From: Candidatus Coprocola pullicola | GTDB lineage: Bacteria > Bacillota > Clostridia > Lachnospirales > Anaerotignaceae | Direction: 5' to 3' | NCBI GenBank assembly: GCA_018715395.1 | Contig: DVLQ01000141.1 | Coordinates: 1 to 36,640, forward strand | Length of the DNA: 36,640 nt | In this document: in pieces, positions 10,140 through 18,655 of the stretch | Layout of the letters: the number at the start of each line of letters is the position of its first letter | How positions within the stretch are numbered: position 1 is the stretch's first letter | Program-made: the position numbers and the translations under genes | The notes under the pieces: model-generated | Told to the model about the DNA's origin: nothing | The model's database searches: none | What the model saw: only the letters and a program-made list of their open reading frames with translations

Positions 10140-11177
10140 TTGAATTATAATTGGCTTTTATATATTGCAGCATTTGCAAGTGCATTTGCCATTACTCTTG
10201 TTACAACGCCTCTGGCAAAAAAAATTTCTATTAAAATGGGAGCTATTGATATACCAAAAGATAGGGGTATGCACAAAAAGCCTATGCCCAGAATGGGCGG
10301 TATTGCCATTGTACTGGGATTTATGATTACAGTGCTGGTATTATATCGTTTTAATCCCGAAATGAATGTACGGCAATTTGCAGGCTTTGTTGTAGGTTCT
10401 AGCATCATTGTTGTATTGGGCATGGTAGATGATGTGAAAAATTTGCGTGCCAGACTAAAATTTTGTGTCCAAATTGTAGCTGCTCTCATTGTCATTTATT
10501 CAGGAACAAGAATCAATGTAGTTATGTGGCCTATGACAACTTATTTGCAAACATTGAGCGTACCCATTACGTTGATATGGATTGTAGGAGTGACAAATGC
10601 AGTGAATTTGATAGACGGTTTAGATGGCTTGGCGGCAGGTGTTTCTTCTATTGCAGCACTTTGTTTGATGATTCTTTGCATGATGACGGGAAGTACTACA
10701 GCAGTTATGCTTACTGCGGCATTGGCAGGAGCTTGTCTTGGCTTTTTGCCCAGAAATTTTAACCCGGCGGAAATTTTTATGGGAGATACGGGTTCTACAT
10801 TTTTAGGCTTTGTATTAGCTGTAACAAGTATACTTGGCGTTTTTAAAGGTTATGCTATTTTAGCCCTTATTGTTAGTATGCTTTGTTTGGGGCTACCTGT
10901 TTTTGATACGATATTTGCTATGCTTCGTCGTATGGCAAAACATCAGCCCATTATGAAGGCAGATAGGGGACATTTGCATCACAGGCTTATTGACAGAGGT
11001 TTTTCTCAGCGTCAAGCAGTATTGATATTATATGGTATTAGCCTGCTTTGTGGGCTTTTGGCAATATTTATATCCTTTAAGGATTCTCGTACTGCTGTAG
11101 TTGTGATATTAACGATTATTGTATTGAGTTTTTTAATATACTATTTTAATGCGCATATTAAAAATAAAAATCAATAG
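10140..11177 (+). CDS. Polyprenyl-phosphate HexNAc-1-phosphate transferase (WecA/TagO type)
   Basis: A 345-residue integral membrane enzyme of the MraY/WecA/TagO family, which moves N-acetylhexosamine 1-phosphate from a UDP-sugar to undecaprenyl phosphate and starts wall teichoic acid or other envelope glycan synthesis. About ten hydrophobic segments are visible. Family motifs are MVDDVKNLRARLKF (Asp-Asp pair) near residues 95-108, NLIDGLDGLAAG near 156-167, FMGDTGSTFLGF near 214-225 and DRGHLHHRLIDRG near 279-291 (the HxxH of WecA/TagO-type enzymes). The start is TTG at 10140, preceded by GAGGAGAGG. It follows upp by 39 nt and closes the operon at a terminator. The donor sugar cannot be read from sequence, so no gene symbol is given. 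Confidence 0.9.
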   Translation: MNYNWLLYIAAFASAFAITLVTTPLAKKISIKMGAIDIPKDRGMHKKPMPRMGGIAIVLGFMITVLVLYRFNPEMNVRQFAGFVVGSSIIVVLGMVDDVKNLRARLKFCVQIVAALIVIYSGTRINVVMWPMTTYLQTLSVPITLIWIVGVTNAVNLIDGLDGLAAGVSSIAALCLMILCMMTGSTTAVMLTAALAGACLGFLPRNFNPAEIFMGDTGSTFLGFVLAVTSILGVFKGYAILALIVSMLCLGLPVFDTIFAMLRRMAKHQPIMKADRGHLHHRLIDRGFSQRQAVLILYGISLLCGLLAIFISFKDSRTAVVVILTIIVLSFLIYYFNAHIKNKNQ

Positions 11178-11190
11178 AATAATTGGTCTG

Positions 11191-11220
11191 AGACTGTCTA
11201 GGCAATGGACAGTCTTTTTT
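11191..11220 (+). terminator. Intrinsic terminator of the sua5-rpiB-upp operon
   Basis: AGACTGTC (11191-11198) pairs perfectly with GACAGTCT (11208-11215) over a 9-nt loop and is followed by a T run. Confidence 0.85.
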
Positions 11221-11334
11221 AAAAGGGTATTTTTTACAATAGATTTTTTTGGCAAAACATTATGTTATTTTATTTTATTCCGATATTAATAGTGTAATCA
11301 TATAATGCTATAAACAAGAAGGGAGTTGTTTTAT

Positions 11335-11511
11335 ATGGATATAGCAGCAGGAAGCATAGGCTTAAGTTTAGCAAGCGTGCAAATGCAAGTAAGTTTATCT
11401 ATGACAAAAGGCGCTATGGATGTAGCGGAATCTCAAGCGGCACAACTGTTAGAAGGTATGCAGGCGGCAAATCCCGCACCGTCTTCTCATAGAATTGATA
11501 TGCTGGTATAA
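11335..11511 (+). CDS. YjfB-like putative motility protein
   Basis: A 58-residue peptide beginning MDIAAGSIGLSLASVQMQVS, followed by a helix with a 'KGAMDVAESQAAQLL' core and ending RIDMLV. This matches the small YjfB family ('putative motility protein'), often under flagellar sigma control in Bacillus and clostridia; the molecular function is unknown. The ATG at 11335 follows AAGGGAG at 9 nt, while an upstream in-frame TTG lacks an RBS. It stands alone between two terminators. A CCGATATT box at 11280-11287 resembles a sigma-D -10 element, but no matching -35 was found. Confidence 0.82.
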   Translation: MDIAAGSIGLSLASVQMQVSLSMTKGAMDVAESQAAQLLEGMQAANPAPSSHRIDMLV

Positions 11512-11530
11512 AAAAATACATAATAAAATA

Positions 11531-11566
11531 AAAACCGACAAAATATAAGTCGGTTTTATTTTTTTG
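11531..11566 (+). terminator. Intrinsic terminator after yjfB-like gene
   Basis: AAAACCGAC pairs with GTCGGTTTT over an 8-nt loop, followed by a long T run. The flanking A and T runs could let it work in both directions. Confidence 0.88.
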
Positions 11567-11613
11567 TTGTAAATCTCCATTTTAGTGCAGATAAAGTAAT
11601 CAATTTTTACATC

Positions 11614-11855
11614 AAACATTAAAAAATGCTTATATGAAAAACTCAAACTCTTTTACATACAGAATATTAAAAAATTTTCTCATTTCTACATCTTATTTGC
11701 TGTTTAGAAATATTTTTATATTGTAGTTTTTATAGAAAACATTAAAAAATGCTTATGTCAAAGACTTAAACTTTTTTACATACGAAATATCAAAAAATTT
11801 TCTCATTCCTACATCTATTGCTGTTTAGAAACATTTTTATATTATAGTTTTTAAA
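11614..11855. repeat. Direct tandem repeat of about 123 bp, two units
   Basis: Unit 1 (11614-11736) and unit 2 (11737 to about 11855) share almost their whole length. Both begin AAACATTAAAAAATGCTTAT, continue with a CTTTTTTACATAC core and AAAAAATTTTCTCATT, and end near GCTGTTTAGAAA and ATTTTTATATT. Scattered substitutions and small indels separate them. There is no open frame. The function is unknown; it may be the residue of an AT-rich element duplicated by slippage or unequal crossing over. Confidence 0.8.
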
Positions 11856-11984
11856 ATATAAAAATTATAGTAAAAGTAGTAAAAATAATGAAAAGTTGAC
11901 AGTATTTATAAATGGCATATGAAATTGTTGTAGATAAGTAATATATAACAAATTAAAAGCGGATTAAGATGTATAAATAGGTGC

Positions 11985-12215
11985 AATAAAAGAAACGGAT
12001 TATGATATGCTTTCTATATCTATGCAAAGAAATCGTATACTATCTAAACGTACTATATCTGAAAAAGAATAGGAATGATATTTGATAGATGTGCAAATAT
12101 AAAATATAGATATATCATTTTTTATGTAAAAAATATTGTAAATGGACAAAATCCATTTGAAAGTATTTATAAATTTGTTTGTAAAAAGGAATATACAGTG
12201 GTTTAGCGTTGTGAA
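11985..12215 (+). mobile_element. IS200/IS605-type remnant 4 (short fragment)
   Basis: A C-terminal tnpA fragment. It reads MLSISMQRNRILSKRTISE, then MIFDRCANIKYRYI, VKNIVNGQNPFESIYKF and VCKKEYTV, in line with the family's 'LMIFDRHANLKYKYG...' segment. The rest is too diverged to align by eye. It lies just after the tandem repeat and before the promoter of the heavy-metal-binding gene. Confidence 0.5.
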
Positions 12216-12287
12216 ATGATTGAAACTATAAAAAATATAAGTAAAATCATGATATTATAGAGCATTGTAATGTAAGCAGAACAACGG

Positions 12288-12335
12288 TTGACGAGCATTA
12301 TTTTGTATGATATGATATGGTTAGATAAAGCTAAC
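12288..12335 (+). promoter_or_regulatory. Promoter and operator-like inverted repeat of the HMA-domain gene
   Basis: TTGACG (12288-12293), a 17-nt spacer and TATGAT (12311-12316) make a near-consensus promoter. The inverted repeat GTTAG-ataaag-CTAAC (12320-12335) lies right at the expected transcription start, where a repressor could block initiation. It does not match the copper CopY box (TACAnnTGTA). Confidence 0.6.
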
Positions 12336-12394
12336 TTTTGTTATGTATAAATAAATAGAAAATATACTATTGATTTTTTAGGAGGGAATGCAAT

Positions 12395-12652
12395 ATGATA
12401 AAATATACTGTTGTAATAGATGGAATGCAGTGCAGTATGTGTGAAGCACATATTAATGATGCTATCAGAAAAGCTTTTACTGTAAAAAAGGTGCATTCCT
12501 CACATAGTAAAAAACAAACAGTGCTTGTTACAGAAAATACCATTGATGAACAAGCGTTAAAAGATGCTATTAATCATACAGGATATACTGTAGTATCTAT
12601 TTCCGGTGAGCCTTATGAAAAAGAGGGGTTTTTTTCTGTCTTCAAGCATTGA
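12395..12652 (+). CDS. Heavy-metal-associated (HMA) domain protein, CopZ-like
   Basis: A stand-alone 85-residue protein with one HMA ferredoxin-like fold. VVIDGMQCSMCEAHINDAIR holds the GMxCxxC metal site (Cys13, Cys16). The central KKVHSSHSKKQTVLVT strand and the C-terminal LKDAINHTGYTVVSI helix-strand complete the fold. Such proteins bind Cu(I) or other soft metals and hand them to P-type ATPases or regulators. No ATPase, CsoR or CopY gene is adjacent, so the metal is not known. The last 12 residues (EKEGFFSVFKH region) extend past the usual domain. The start has GGAGG at 8 nt. It is flanked by IS200 fragments and a dispersed repeat. Confidence 0.85.
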   Translation: MIKYTVVIDGMQCSMCEAHINDAIRKAFTVKKVHSSHSKKQTVLVTENTIDEQALKDAINHTGYTVVSISGEPYEKEGFFSVFKH

Positions 12653-12799
12653 GTAAAAAAATAAAAAGCTTGTATCTAAATAAATAATGGCTTTTTGATT
12701 GTGTGTTTAAGTATGAATAAGCCATTGATTCTGTCGTAGATAATGTGCTTATAAAAGTAAAAATCTCTTTTGATACCCTCAAAATGCTTCTACAACTAT

Positions 12800-13221
12800 T
12801 TTCGTTCTGTTAACTTAATAAAAGAAAAGACTTTTAAAAATATAATCATAAAAAAGAACATACAAATAAAAGCAAACGCCTCATAAATTTTTTTTAAATA
12901 AAAACTAGTGTTTTGCTTATTCTTGAGCATATGAAATATCTGCAACAAAAGCAGGCGTTTGTCCGTACAAATAAGAATAGCTATAATGAAATGATCATAA
13001 AATAAAAAACTAGAAATGATATCCAAAGCAGATTTGATATTCATAATTAATCTTTTGCATAACGTCAAAAAGAATGAGAAAAGTGATGGAAACAAAAAAT
13101 AATAAAATTTTTATAAAGTAATGCTTTTATACATAGTAACAACTCCTCCCTAAGAGAAATAGAGTTTTAGTTCATTTTTAATTAGGAACTGTTGTCTATA
13201 TCATTTTGATGTAACACAATC
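12800..13221 (-). repeat. Dispersed 430-bp repeat, copy A
   Basis: Related to 26050-26475 and 34086-34524. Read on the minus strand it starts GATTGTGTTACATC, has an RBS-like GGGAGGAG before an ATG that soon meets a stop, then an open stretch with IKSALDIISSFLFYDHF, ICTDKRLLLLQIFHMLKNKQ and MFFFMIIFLKVFSF, and ends near TTAAGTTAACAGAA. The hydrophobic stretches look like two short membrane helices, but the frame is broken differently in each copy, so either a gene has decayed in all three or the element is non-coding. No transposase is associated. An IS200 remnant begins about 25 bp beyond its 13221 end. Confidence 0.7.
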
Positions 13222-13244
13222 TTCAGTATCAAAAATAAGATTTT

Positions 13245-13745
13245 AATATAATGATATAAAAAGTTTATCACATTCAAAATAGATTACATTCTATTTTCTT
13301 CAAAATATAGAAGATTAGAAATATATGGAATTTTTAAATCTGATATTGGTGTAATTTTAATAAAATTGTGCCAACAGAAAAATGTGAATATCTGAATGAT
13401 ATTCCTATGTTAGCAGAAATAGCCATAAATTGGAGTACATTTCAATTTGTAGAATTTCTGACAGAGAAAAATTGTTTGATGCTTTTTGATGGAGATGTAA
13501 TTTTAAAATACAAGTATGGCAATAGAAATTTTTGATAAAATATTATACAAATACGGCAGGAAAAAATTGTATTAGAATTAATTAGGAGAAGATATTGTAG
13601 CAAATGAAATATAGCTTCTAGCTGTTTACAGATACAAACCAGAAATAAAGCATAAAAAGACAGCCGTTTTACGACTGTCTGAGATAGTAATCTTTACCCT
13701 TCTAGGTATGGCGCAAACTGCTATTTTAATGGGTGGTTTTGATTT
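13245..13745 (+). mobile_element. IS200/IS605-type remnant 5 (tnpA decayed)
   Basis: Opens near 13262 with KSLSHSK and continues, with stops and frameshifts, through TFYFLQNIED, IPMLAEIAINWSTFQF and KLFDAFWRCNFKIQVWQ, the decayed counterpart of the 'LMIFDRH.NLKYKYGNR' block. The right end has the hairpin GACAGCCG/CGACTGTC and the conserved GGTGGTTTTGATTTG at 13731-13745. The last coding bases of the acetyltransferase gene lie inside this right end. Confidence 0.65.
13655..13680 (-). terminator. IS-derived hairpin able to terminate the pot operon
   Basis: On the minus strand AGACAGTCG pairs with CGGCTGTCT (one G-U) over TAAAA and is followed by TTTTTATG. It lies 46 nt after the acetyltransferase stop and is part of the IS200 right-end region. 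Confidence 0.6.
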
Positions 13746-14337
13746 GATATGGGGGTATTTGATATCTTTGTTTATCCTTCTGTGTAATGTTTCTTATTAC
13801 TTGGCAAGGGTTTCCTGCTGCAATTACACCTGATGGGATATCATTTTTTACAACGCTGCCTGCGCCAATGACTGTATTGCTGCCTATTGTGACGCCGGGT
13901 AAAACAACTACATTTCCTCCAAACCAAACATTGTCCCCTACTGTAATAGGATAAGCATACTCTAATCCTGCATTTCTTTGTGCTGCATCAATAGGATGTC
14001 CGGCAGTGTAGAATCCACAATTTGGCGCAATAAATACATGGCTGCCAAATGTTACTTTTGCAGCATCCAATATGACACAATTATAATTGGCATAAAAATC
14101 ATTTCCTACAGTAATGTTATAACCATAGTCACAATAAAAGGGTTGTTCAATACAAATATTTTCTCCTGTTTGAAACAGTATTTTTTTAATTTGTTCTGTT
14201 CTTTTTTCTAATTCAAAGGGAGGAATGTGATTATAATGAAAACATTTTGTTTGACATTCTCTGCGTTGTATCAATAAATCAGAATCATAATTGGCATCAT
14301 ACAAAAGACCTTTTAACATCTTTTCTTTTTCTGTCAT
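13726..14337 (-). CDS. Hexapeptide-repeat acetyltransferase (maltose/galactoside type)
   Basis: A 203-residue left-handed beta-helix acyltransferase of the Maa/LacA type, which uses acetyl-CoA. The N-terminal Mac domain reads MTEKEKMLKGLLYDANYDSD. The body has PFYCDYGYNITVGNDFYANY near residues 66-85, the motif GHPIDAAQRNAG with the catalytic His near 113, GDNVWFGGNVVVLPGVTIG near 133-151, and IGAGSVVKNDIPSGVIAAGN near 157-176. It starts 11 nt after potD with GGAG inside the potD end, so it shares the polyamine operon; the true acceptor is unknown and a polyamine link is only inferred. The last residues (IKTTH) and the stop codon are encoded by the right end of an IS200 remnant. Confidence 0.9.
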   Translation of the reverse strand: MTEKEKMLKGLLYDANYDSDLLIQRRECQTKCFHYNHIPPFELEKRTEQIKKILFQTGENICIEQPFYCDYGYNITVGNDFYANYNCVILDAAKVTFGSHVFIAPNCGFYTAGHPIDAAQRNAGLEYAYPITVGDNVWFGGNVVVLPGVTIGSNTVIGAGSVVKNDIPSGVIAAGNPCQVIRNITQKDKQRYQIPPYQIKTTH

Positions 14338-14348
14338 AGTTTTTCTCC

Positions 14349-15443
14349 TTAGTTGGAAGCTTTTACTTTAATCCAAAGTTCTGACAGTTTTTCTTTTAAT
14401 ACTGTGTTGTCTTCAAACACTTCGTCTTTTTCATAACCCATACGAGGCAAATAAGCAGGATTAAATTCATATAAACCGCCCTCGCCGCTCATATCATCCA
14501 TAACCTGTTGATTGGAGGAGGTGTATCCCACAGCTTCGGAATTGCCATAAGAGGCGTCATATGTCAATACATAATTGATAAATTCATTTGCCAATTTAGG
14601 ATTTTCTGCATTTGCAGGTATTACCATGGCGTCGCTCCATATATTTGTACCTTCTTTTGGCAGGAAAAATGCCATATCTTCATTTTCAGACAATATAGTA
14701 GCCGCGTCGCCGCTGTATACAACGGCTAAATCTTTATTCCCATTCATCATGCCGTCAATGACTTCATCTGTTACATAGATGGGGTCCATAGTGTCATTTA
14801 ATTCTTTCAACCATTGATATGCTTGTTCAATTTCTGCTTCATTATCTGTATTCATAGAATAGCCAAGAGATTTTAATGCAACCATAAAGGAATCTCTTTC
14901 TGAATCATACATATAGATTTTTCCTTTATATTTTGGATTTTTTAATATGGCATAGCCTTCGTTTTCTAAGTCTTGTAGATCCACATTATTTTTGTTGTAT
15001 ACAATACCTACATCACCCCAAAAATAAGGTGCAGAATAAGTGTTATCCGGATCGTAAGGTAAGTTTTTCACACCTTCTGCCAAATTTGCCAAATTAGGAA
15101 TCATTTCTTTATCAAGAGGCTGCAAGCTGTTGTTTTCTATAAGTCTTTGAATCATATAATCAGAAGGGACTAACACGTCATAAGCGTCACCTGCTTGTAT
15201 TTTGGTATACATCATTTCATTGGAATCGAAATATTCTACAATGACATCAACGCCAAACTGTTTTTCAAAGTCGCTGATGAGCGTATCTCCCATATATTCT
15301 CCCCAGTTATAAAGCTTTAATGTGTCAGAGCCGTATTTTGCAACAGGGTCTTCTGCGGCTGTATTGCTGCTGCAGGCTGTAAATGAAAATGCCATGCCTA
15401 TGCTAAGTGTCACTGCAATGATTTTTTTAATATGATGTTTCAT
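14349..15443 (-). CDS. potD: Spermidine/putrescine ABC transporter substrate-binding lipoprotein
   Basis: A 364-residue extracellular lipoprotein that captures polyamines for PotABC. The signal peptide MKHHIKKIIAVTLSIGMAFS leads to the lipobox FTAC, giving the lipidated Cys at about 24. The mature part opens KLYNWGEYMGDTLISDFEKQ, the PotD/PotF opening. Typical blocks follow: FGVDVIVEYFDSNEMMYTKI, DVLVPSDYMIQRLI, APYFWGDVGIVYNK and a C-terminal half with VIPANAENPKLANEFINYVL. The start overlaps the end of potC by 17 bp, with GGAG before the ATG. Substrate choice between spermidine and putrescine is not resolved. Confidence 0.95.
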   Translation of the reverse strand: MKHHIKKIIAVTLSIGMAFSFTACSSNTAAEDPVAKYGSDTLKLYNWGEYMGDTLISDFEKQFGVDVIVEYFDSNEMMYTKIQAGDAYDVLVPSDYMIQRLIENNSLQPLDKEMIPNLANLAEGVKNLPYDPDNTYSAPYFWGDVGIVYNKNNVDLQDLENEGYAILKNPKYKGKIYMYDSERDSFMVALKSLGYSMNTDNEAEIEQAYQWLKELNDTMDPIYVTDEVIDGMMNGNKDLAVVYSGDAATILSENEDMAFFLPKEGTNIWSDAMVIPANAENPKLANEFINYVLTYDASYGNSEAVGYTSSNQQVMDDMSGEGGLYEFNPAYLPRMGYEKDEVFEDNTVLKEKLSELWIKVKASN

Positions 15444-16233
15444 TTTGTTTTCTCTCCTTTTTTTCTTTTATAATAGGTATAATATTTACAATCAACAATA
15501 CCACAGTAATAATCACAATGATGATTGTGGATAGTGCGTTGATGGAAGGATTGATTCTTTTGGACATAGTATAAACAAGTATAGAAATATTATTAACGCC
15601 ATTTCCTGTGACAAAATAAGAAATGATAAAATCGTCAAAAGACATTGTAAAAGCAATTAACGCACCAGAAACAATACCCGGCATAATTTGAGGTACAATG
15701 ACCTTTGTCAATGCTTGCCAAGGAGTGGCGCCTAAATCCAAAGCTGCGTCTGCCAAATTTGGGTCAAGAGAACGTAATTTTGGCGTTATGCTTAATATTA
15801 CATAAGGAGTACAAAACATAATGTGGGCTAATAAAAGTGTCAAAAAGCCTTTTTTGACGCCTAATGCACTAAAAAACATCAAAAGTCCTATACCTGTAAC
15901 AATTTCAGGATTCATAATAGGCAAGTCGTTGACTTGTTCTACAATGGCTTTTAAAATACGGTTGGTTTTGGAAAGACCAATTGCAGTAATGGTTCCTATA
16001 AATGTGGAAATGACAGTAGCTAATATTGCTATGATAATGGTATAAAATATAGATTCCATCATAGTAGAGTCATGGAACATTTTTTCATACCAGCGCAATG
16101 AAAAGCCGTCTAGTTTTGTAAGAGAACGAGAGGAATTGAATGAAAAAATAACTGTGTATAGAATAGGCAGATAGAAAAATATCATTAACAAAAGCATATA
16201 AATTTTACTGCCTATTTTTTTAGATTTTTTCAA
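15427..16233 (-). CDS. potC: Spermidine/putrescine ABC transporter permease PotC
   Basis: A 268-residue membrane permease with six hydrophobic segments. Family signs are YLPILYTVIFSFNSSRS after the first helix, the FSLRWYEKMF loop, and the EAA loop LADAALDLGATPWQALTKVI near residues 160-179, which contacts the PotA ATPase. PGIVSGALIAFTMSFDDFII near 184-203 is the PotC signature. It overlaps potB upstream by 4 bp (ATGA type) and potD downstream by 17 bp, so translation is tightly coupled. The C-terminus ends in a Lys/Glu-rich cytoplasmic tail. Confidence 0.94.
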   Translation of the reverse strand: MKKSKKIGSKIYMLLLMIFFYLPILYTVIFSFNSSRSLTKLDGFSLRWYEKMFHDSTMMESIFYTIIIAILATVISTFIGTITAIGLSKTNRILKAIVEQVNDLPIMNPEIVTGIGLLMFFSALGVKKGFLTLLLAHIMFCTPYVILSITPKLRSLDPNLADAALDLGATPWQALTKVIVPQIMPGIVSGALIAFTMSFDDFIISYFVTGNGVNNISILVYTMSKRINPSINALSTIIIVIITVVLLIVNIIPIIKEKKERKQNETSY

Positions 16234-17072
16234 TTTGCCACCCTCCCTTTTTCAATACCGTTTTTAGATTCGATTTTTTTGGTAATATACATAGAAATCA
16301 TAATGATAACAGCCATAATCAGCGAAATGGCGCTGCCAAAGTTCCAGTTTCCCGCTGTTAAAAATTGAGATTCTATCACATTTCCTATTAAAACATATTG
16401 CCCGCCGCCCAAAAGCTTGGGGATAAAAAAGCTGGACATTGCAGGCAAAAATACAAGTGTGATGCCGCTGATAACGCCGGGTAGAGAAAGGGGAAATGTT
16501 ACTTTTAAAAAGCACTGCACTTTATCGGCTCCCAAATCACTGGCGGCTTCTAAAAGGCTTTTATCCATTTTTGTCAGTGAAGTATAAATTTGCAATATCA
16601 TAAAAGGAATAAAGTTATATACCATACCCAGTATAACGGCAAAGTCTGTATGAAGCAGTTTGATATGAATACCGAAAAATTCTAATATATTCTGCACAAT
16701 GCCGTTGTCTTGCAAAATACCCATCCAGGCATATGTACGAACAAGCATATTAATCCAGGTAGGCAGTGTAATCAAAAGCATTAAAAACATTTTATTTTTT
16801 TCTTGAGAATGAGCCATAATGTAAGCGGCGGGGTATCCCAAAAAAATACATATGATAGTTGTGACAATGGCAATGTAAAGGGATTGCTTTAATACATTGA
16901 TAAATATTATGTCGCTGAAAAAATGTGCAAAGTTATCAAATGTAAACCAAAATGTTGCAACATCATTGCCGTGTTTTGTAAAAGCATACATCACTATCAT
17001 AAGCATAGGCACAACAACCATAATGGAAATCCATATCATATAAGGATATGCCATATTTTTAAATTGACGCAT
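16230..17072 (-). CDS. potB: Spermidine/putrescine ABC transporter permease PotB
   Basis: A 280-residue membrane permease, partner of PotC, with six hydrophobic helices. PYMIWISIMVVVPMLMIVMY is the first helix. LITLPTWINMLVRTYAWMGI near residues 97-116 is the PotB-type block. The EAA loop is LLEAASDLGADKVQCFLKVT near 173-192, followed by FPLSLPGVISGITLVFLPAM. Its stop overlaps the potC start, and its first base overlaps the last base of the potA stop. It lies in the membrane of the PotABCD importer. Confidence 0.94.
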   Translation of the reverse strand: MRQFKNMAYPYMIWISIMVVVPMLMIVMYAFTKHGNDVATFWFTFDNFAHFFSDIIFINVLKQSLYIAIVTTIICIFLGYPAAYIMAHSQEKNKMFLMLLITLPTWINMLVRTYAWMGILQDNGIVQNILEFFGIHIKLLHTDFAVILGMVYNFIPFMILQIYTSLTKMDKSLLEAASDLGADKVQCFLKVTFPLSLPGVISGITLVFLPAMSSFFIPKLLGGGQYVLIGNVIESQFLTAGNWNFGSAISLIMAVIIMISMYITKKIESKNGIEKGRVAN

Positions 17073-18646
17073 TAATAGCTTCCCTCCTTTTTCATAATAT
17101 GAATATCTTCCGGCTGAAACATAAGACCTACTTCATCGCCTACCTCATATTTATCTGTAGTATCTATTTTATATTCATGTCCTTCTGTGGCAAATGTAAC
17201 AGTATAAGTACCAGGTGTTATGTTTTCTGGGTCAAAATCATAATGAATGCTTGTAATTTCTACAGAAGTATCATCTTCCAGACTCCACGCAGAAGCATTT
17301 GCCCATGTTTTTAAATCTGTTTCCAAAGCAATGCTTTCTTTAATTTCATCTACTGTTTTGAAAAAATTAACTGCAAAAATTTCTTCTTGGTACTCTTTAT
17401 TGACCACTCTGTTTTCATCTTTGACAATCATATTGACTGTAACGCTTGTGCCGGCAGAAGTGGAAAATGTAACAGGATATATGCCGTTTTCCGGTTTGAT
17501 GTTATAAGATACTTTTGGAATAGAAACCCATTCTTCTGTATCCGGGTTCCATGCCTGAGCGTCTGCACGGGCAATGATAGTGGCTTCTGTCAATTCTTCT
17601 ATGTCGCTGACGTCTAAATAAAAGTCATTGGCACTCATTTTTTCATTGGCTTGTGTATTTACAACAGGCTTTTCGTCAGATACTTTCATTTGTACAGTGA
17701 TACTGGTGCCCACCTTTGTTTCGACAATGGTTTCATAATGCACTCCTTTAAACAGCACAGAACGAACAATGCCTTTTAGTTTGCCGTCTTTTCTTGGGAC
17801 AATATCTAAATCTTCGGGACGTATGACAACGTCAATTTTTTCGTTTTTATCAAAGCCAAAGTCCACACAGTCAAATATTTTGTCTTCAAACATCACACGA
17901 TAATCGTCTAGCATGACGCCGTCAATGATATTACTTTCGCCAATAAAGTTTGCCACAAATTCATTGACAGGTTCATTGTAAATATCTGTAGGAGAACCGA
18001 TTTGCTGTATTTCTCCATCTTTCATAACTACAATTTTATCAGACATGGTCAAAGCCTCTTCTTGGTCATGGGTGACGTAGATAAATGTGATGCCTACTTC
18101 TTGCTGTATTTTTTTGAGTTCATGCTGCATTTCTTTTCTTAATTTTAAATCCAATGCGCCAAGAGGTTCGTCAAGAAGCAATACCATAGGTTCATTGACA
18201 AGAGCTCTGGCAATGGCAATTCTTTGCTGTTGTCCGCCGCTCATTTCTGTTACGTTTCTTTTGGCATATTCTTCTAAGTTTACCAGTTTTAACATTCTTT
18301 GCACCTTTTGTTCGATAATATCTTTTGGTTCTTTTTTGATTTTTAAACCAAAAGCGATGTTGTCATATACATTCATATGAGGAAAAAGGGCATATTTTTG
18401 AAATACGGTATTGACTTCTCTTTTGTAGGGAGGAACTTGACTGATGTCTTCGTTATCAAACAATACTTGTCCTTCTGTCTGTGTCAAAAACCCTCCTAAT
18501 ATACGAAGCAGTGTAGTTTTGCCACACCCGCTGGGTCCTAAAAGTGTTACAAATTCATTTTCATAAATATCTAAATTGATTCCTTTTAAAACCAACTGAC
18601 CGTCAAAGTCTTTTACAATATTTTTAAATTGTATTAGTTTTCTCAT
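17072..18646 (-). CDS. potA: Spermidine/putrescine ABC transporter ATPase PotA with tandem Ig-like insertion
   Basis: The cytoplasmic ATPase of the polyamine importer. The ATPase domain is complete: Walker [10 protein letters not shown] (37-45), Q-loop [11 protein letters not shown], signature [15 protein letters not shown], Walker [14 protein letters not shown] and the switch THDQEEAL. The C-terminal regulatory (TOBE) domain starts [17 protein letters not shown] and ends [20 protein letters not shown]. The protein has 524 residues where typical PotA has about 350-370. The excess, roughly residues 305-488, sits inside the TOBE domain and consists of two tandem units of about 90 residues, each with GTS(I/V)TV, a VVN segment and a (I/T)YPVTF/TYTVTF strand. 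The frame is open throughout. It follows the regulator by 9 nt and overlaps potB by 1 bp. Confidence 0.93.
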   Translation of the reverse strand: MRKLIQFKNIVKDFDGQLVLKGINLDIYENEFVTLLGPSGCGKTTLLRILGGFLTQTEGQVLFDNEDISQVPPYKREVNTVFQKYALFPHMNVYDNIAFGLKIKKEPKDIIEQKVQRMLKLVNLEEYAKRNVTEMSGGQQQRIAIARALVNEPMVLLLDEPLGALDLKLRKEMQHELKKIQQEVGITFIYVTHDQEEALTMSDKIVVMKDGEIQQIGSPTDIYNEPVNEFVANFIGESNIIDGVMLDDYRVMFEDKIFDCVDFGFDKNEKIDVVIRPEDLDIVPRKDGKLKGIVRSVLFKGVHYETIVETKVGTSITVQMKVSDEKPVVNTQANEKMSANDFYLDVSDIEELTEATIIARADAQAWNPDTEEWVSIPKVSYNIKPENGIYPVTFSTSAGTSVTVNMIVKDENRVVNKEYQEEIFAVNFFKTVDEIKESIALETDLKTWANASAWSLEDDTSVEITSIHYDFDPENITPGTYTVTFATEGHEYKIDTTDKYEVGDEVGLMFQPEDIHIMKKEGSY

Positions 18647-18655
18647 ACTATCCTC

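Noticed and set aside
11280-11287. CCGATATT as a sigma-D (flagellar) -10 box for the YjfB-like gene
   Set aside because: No TAAA-type -35 box at 14-16 nt upstream, so the call is not supported by the sequence alone.
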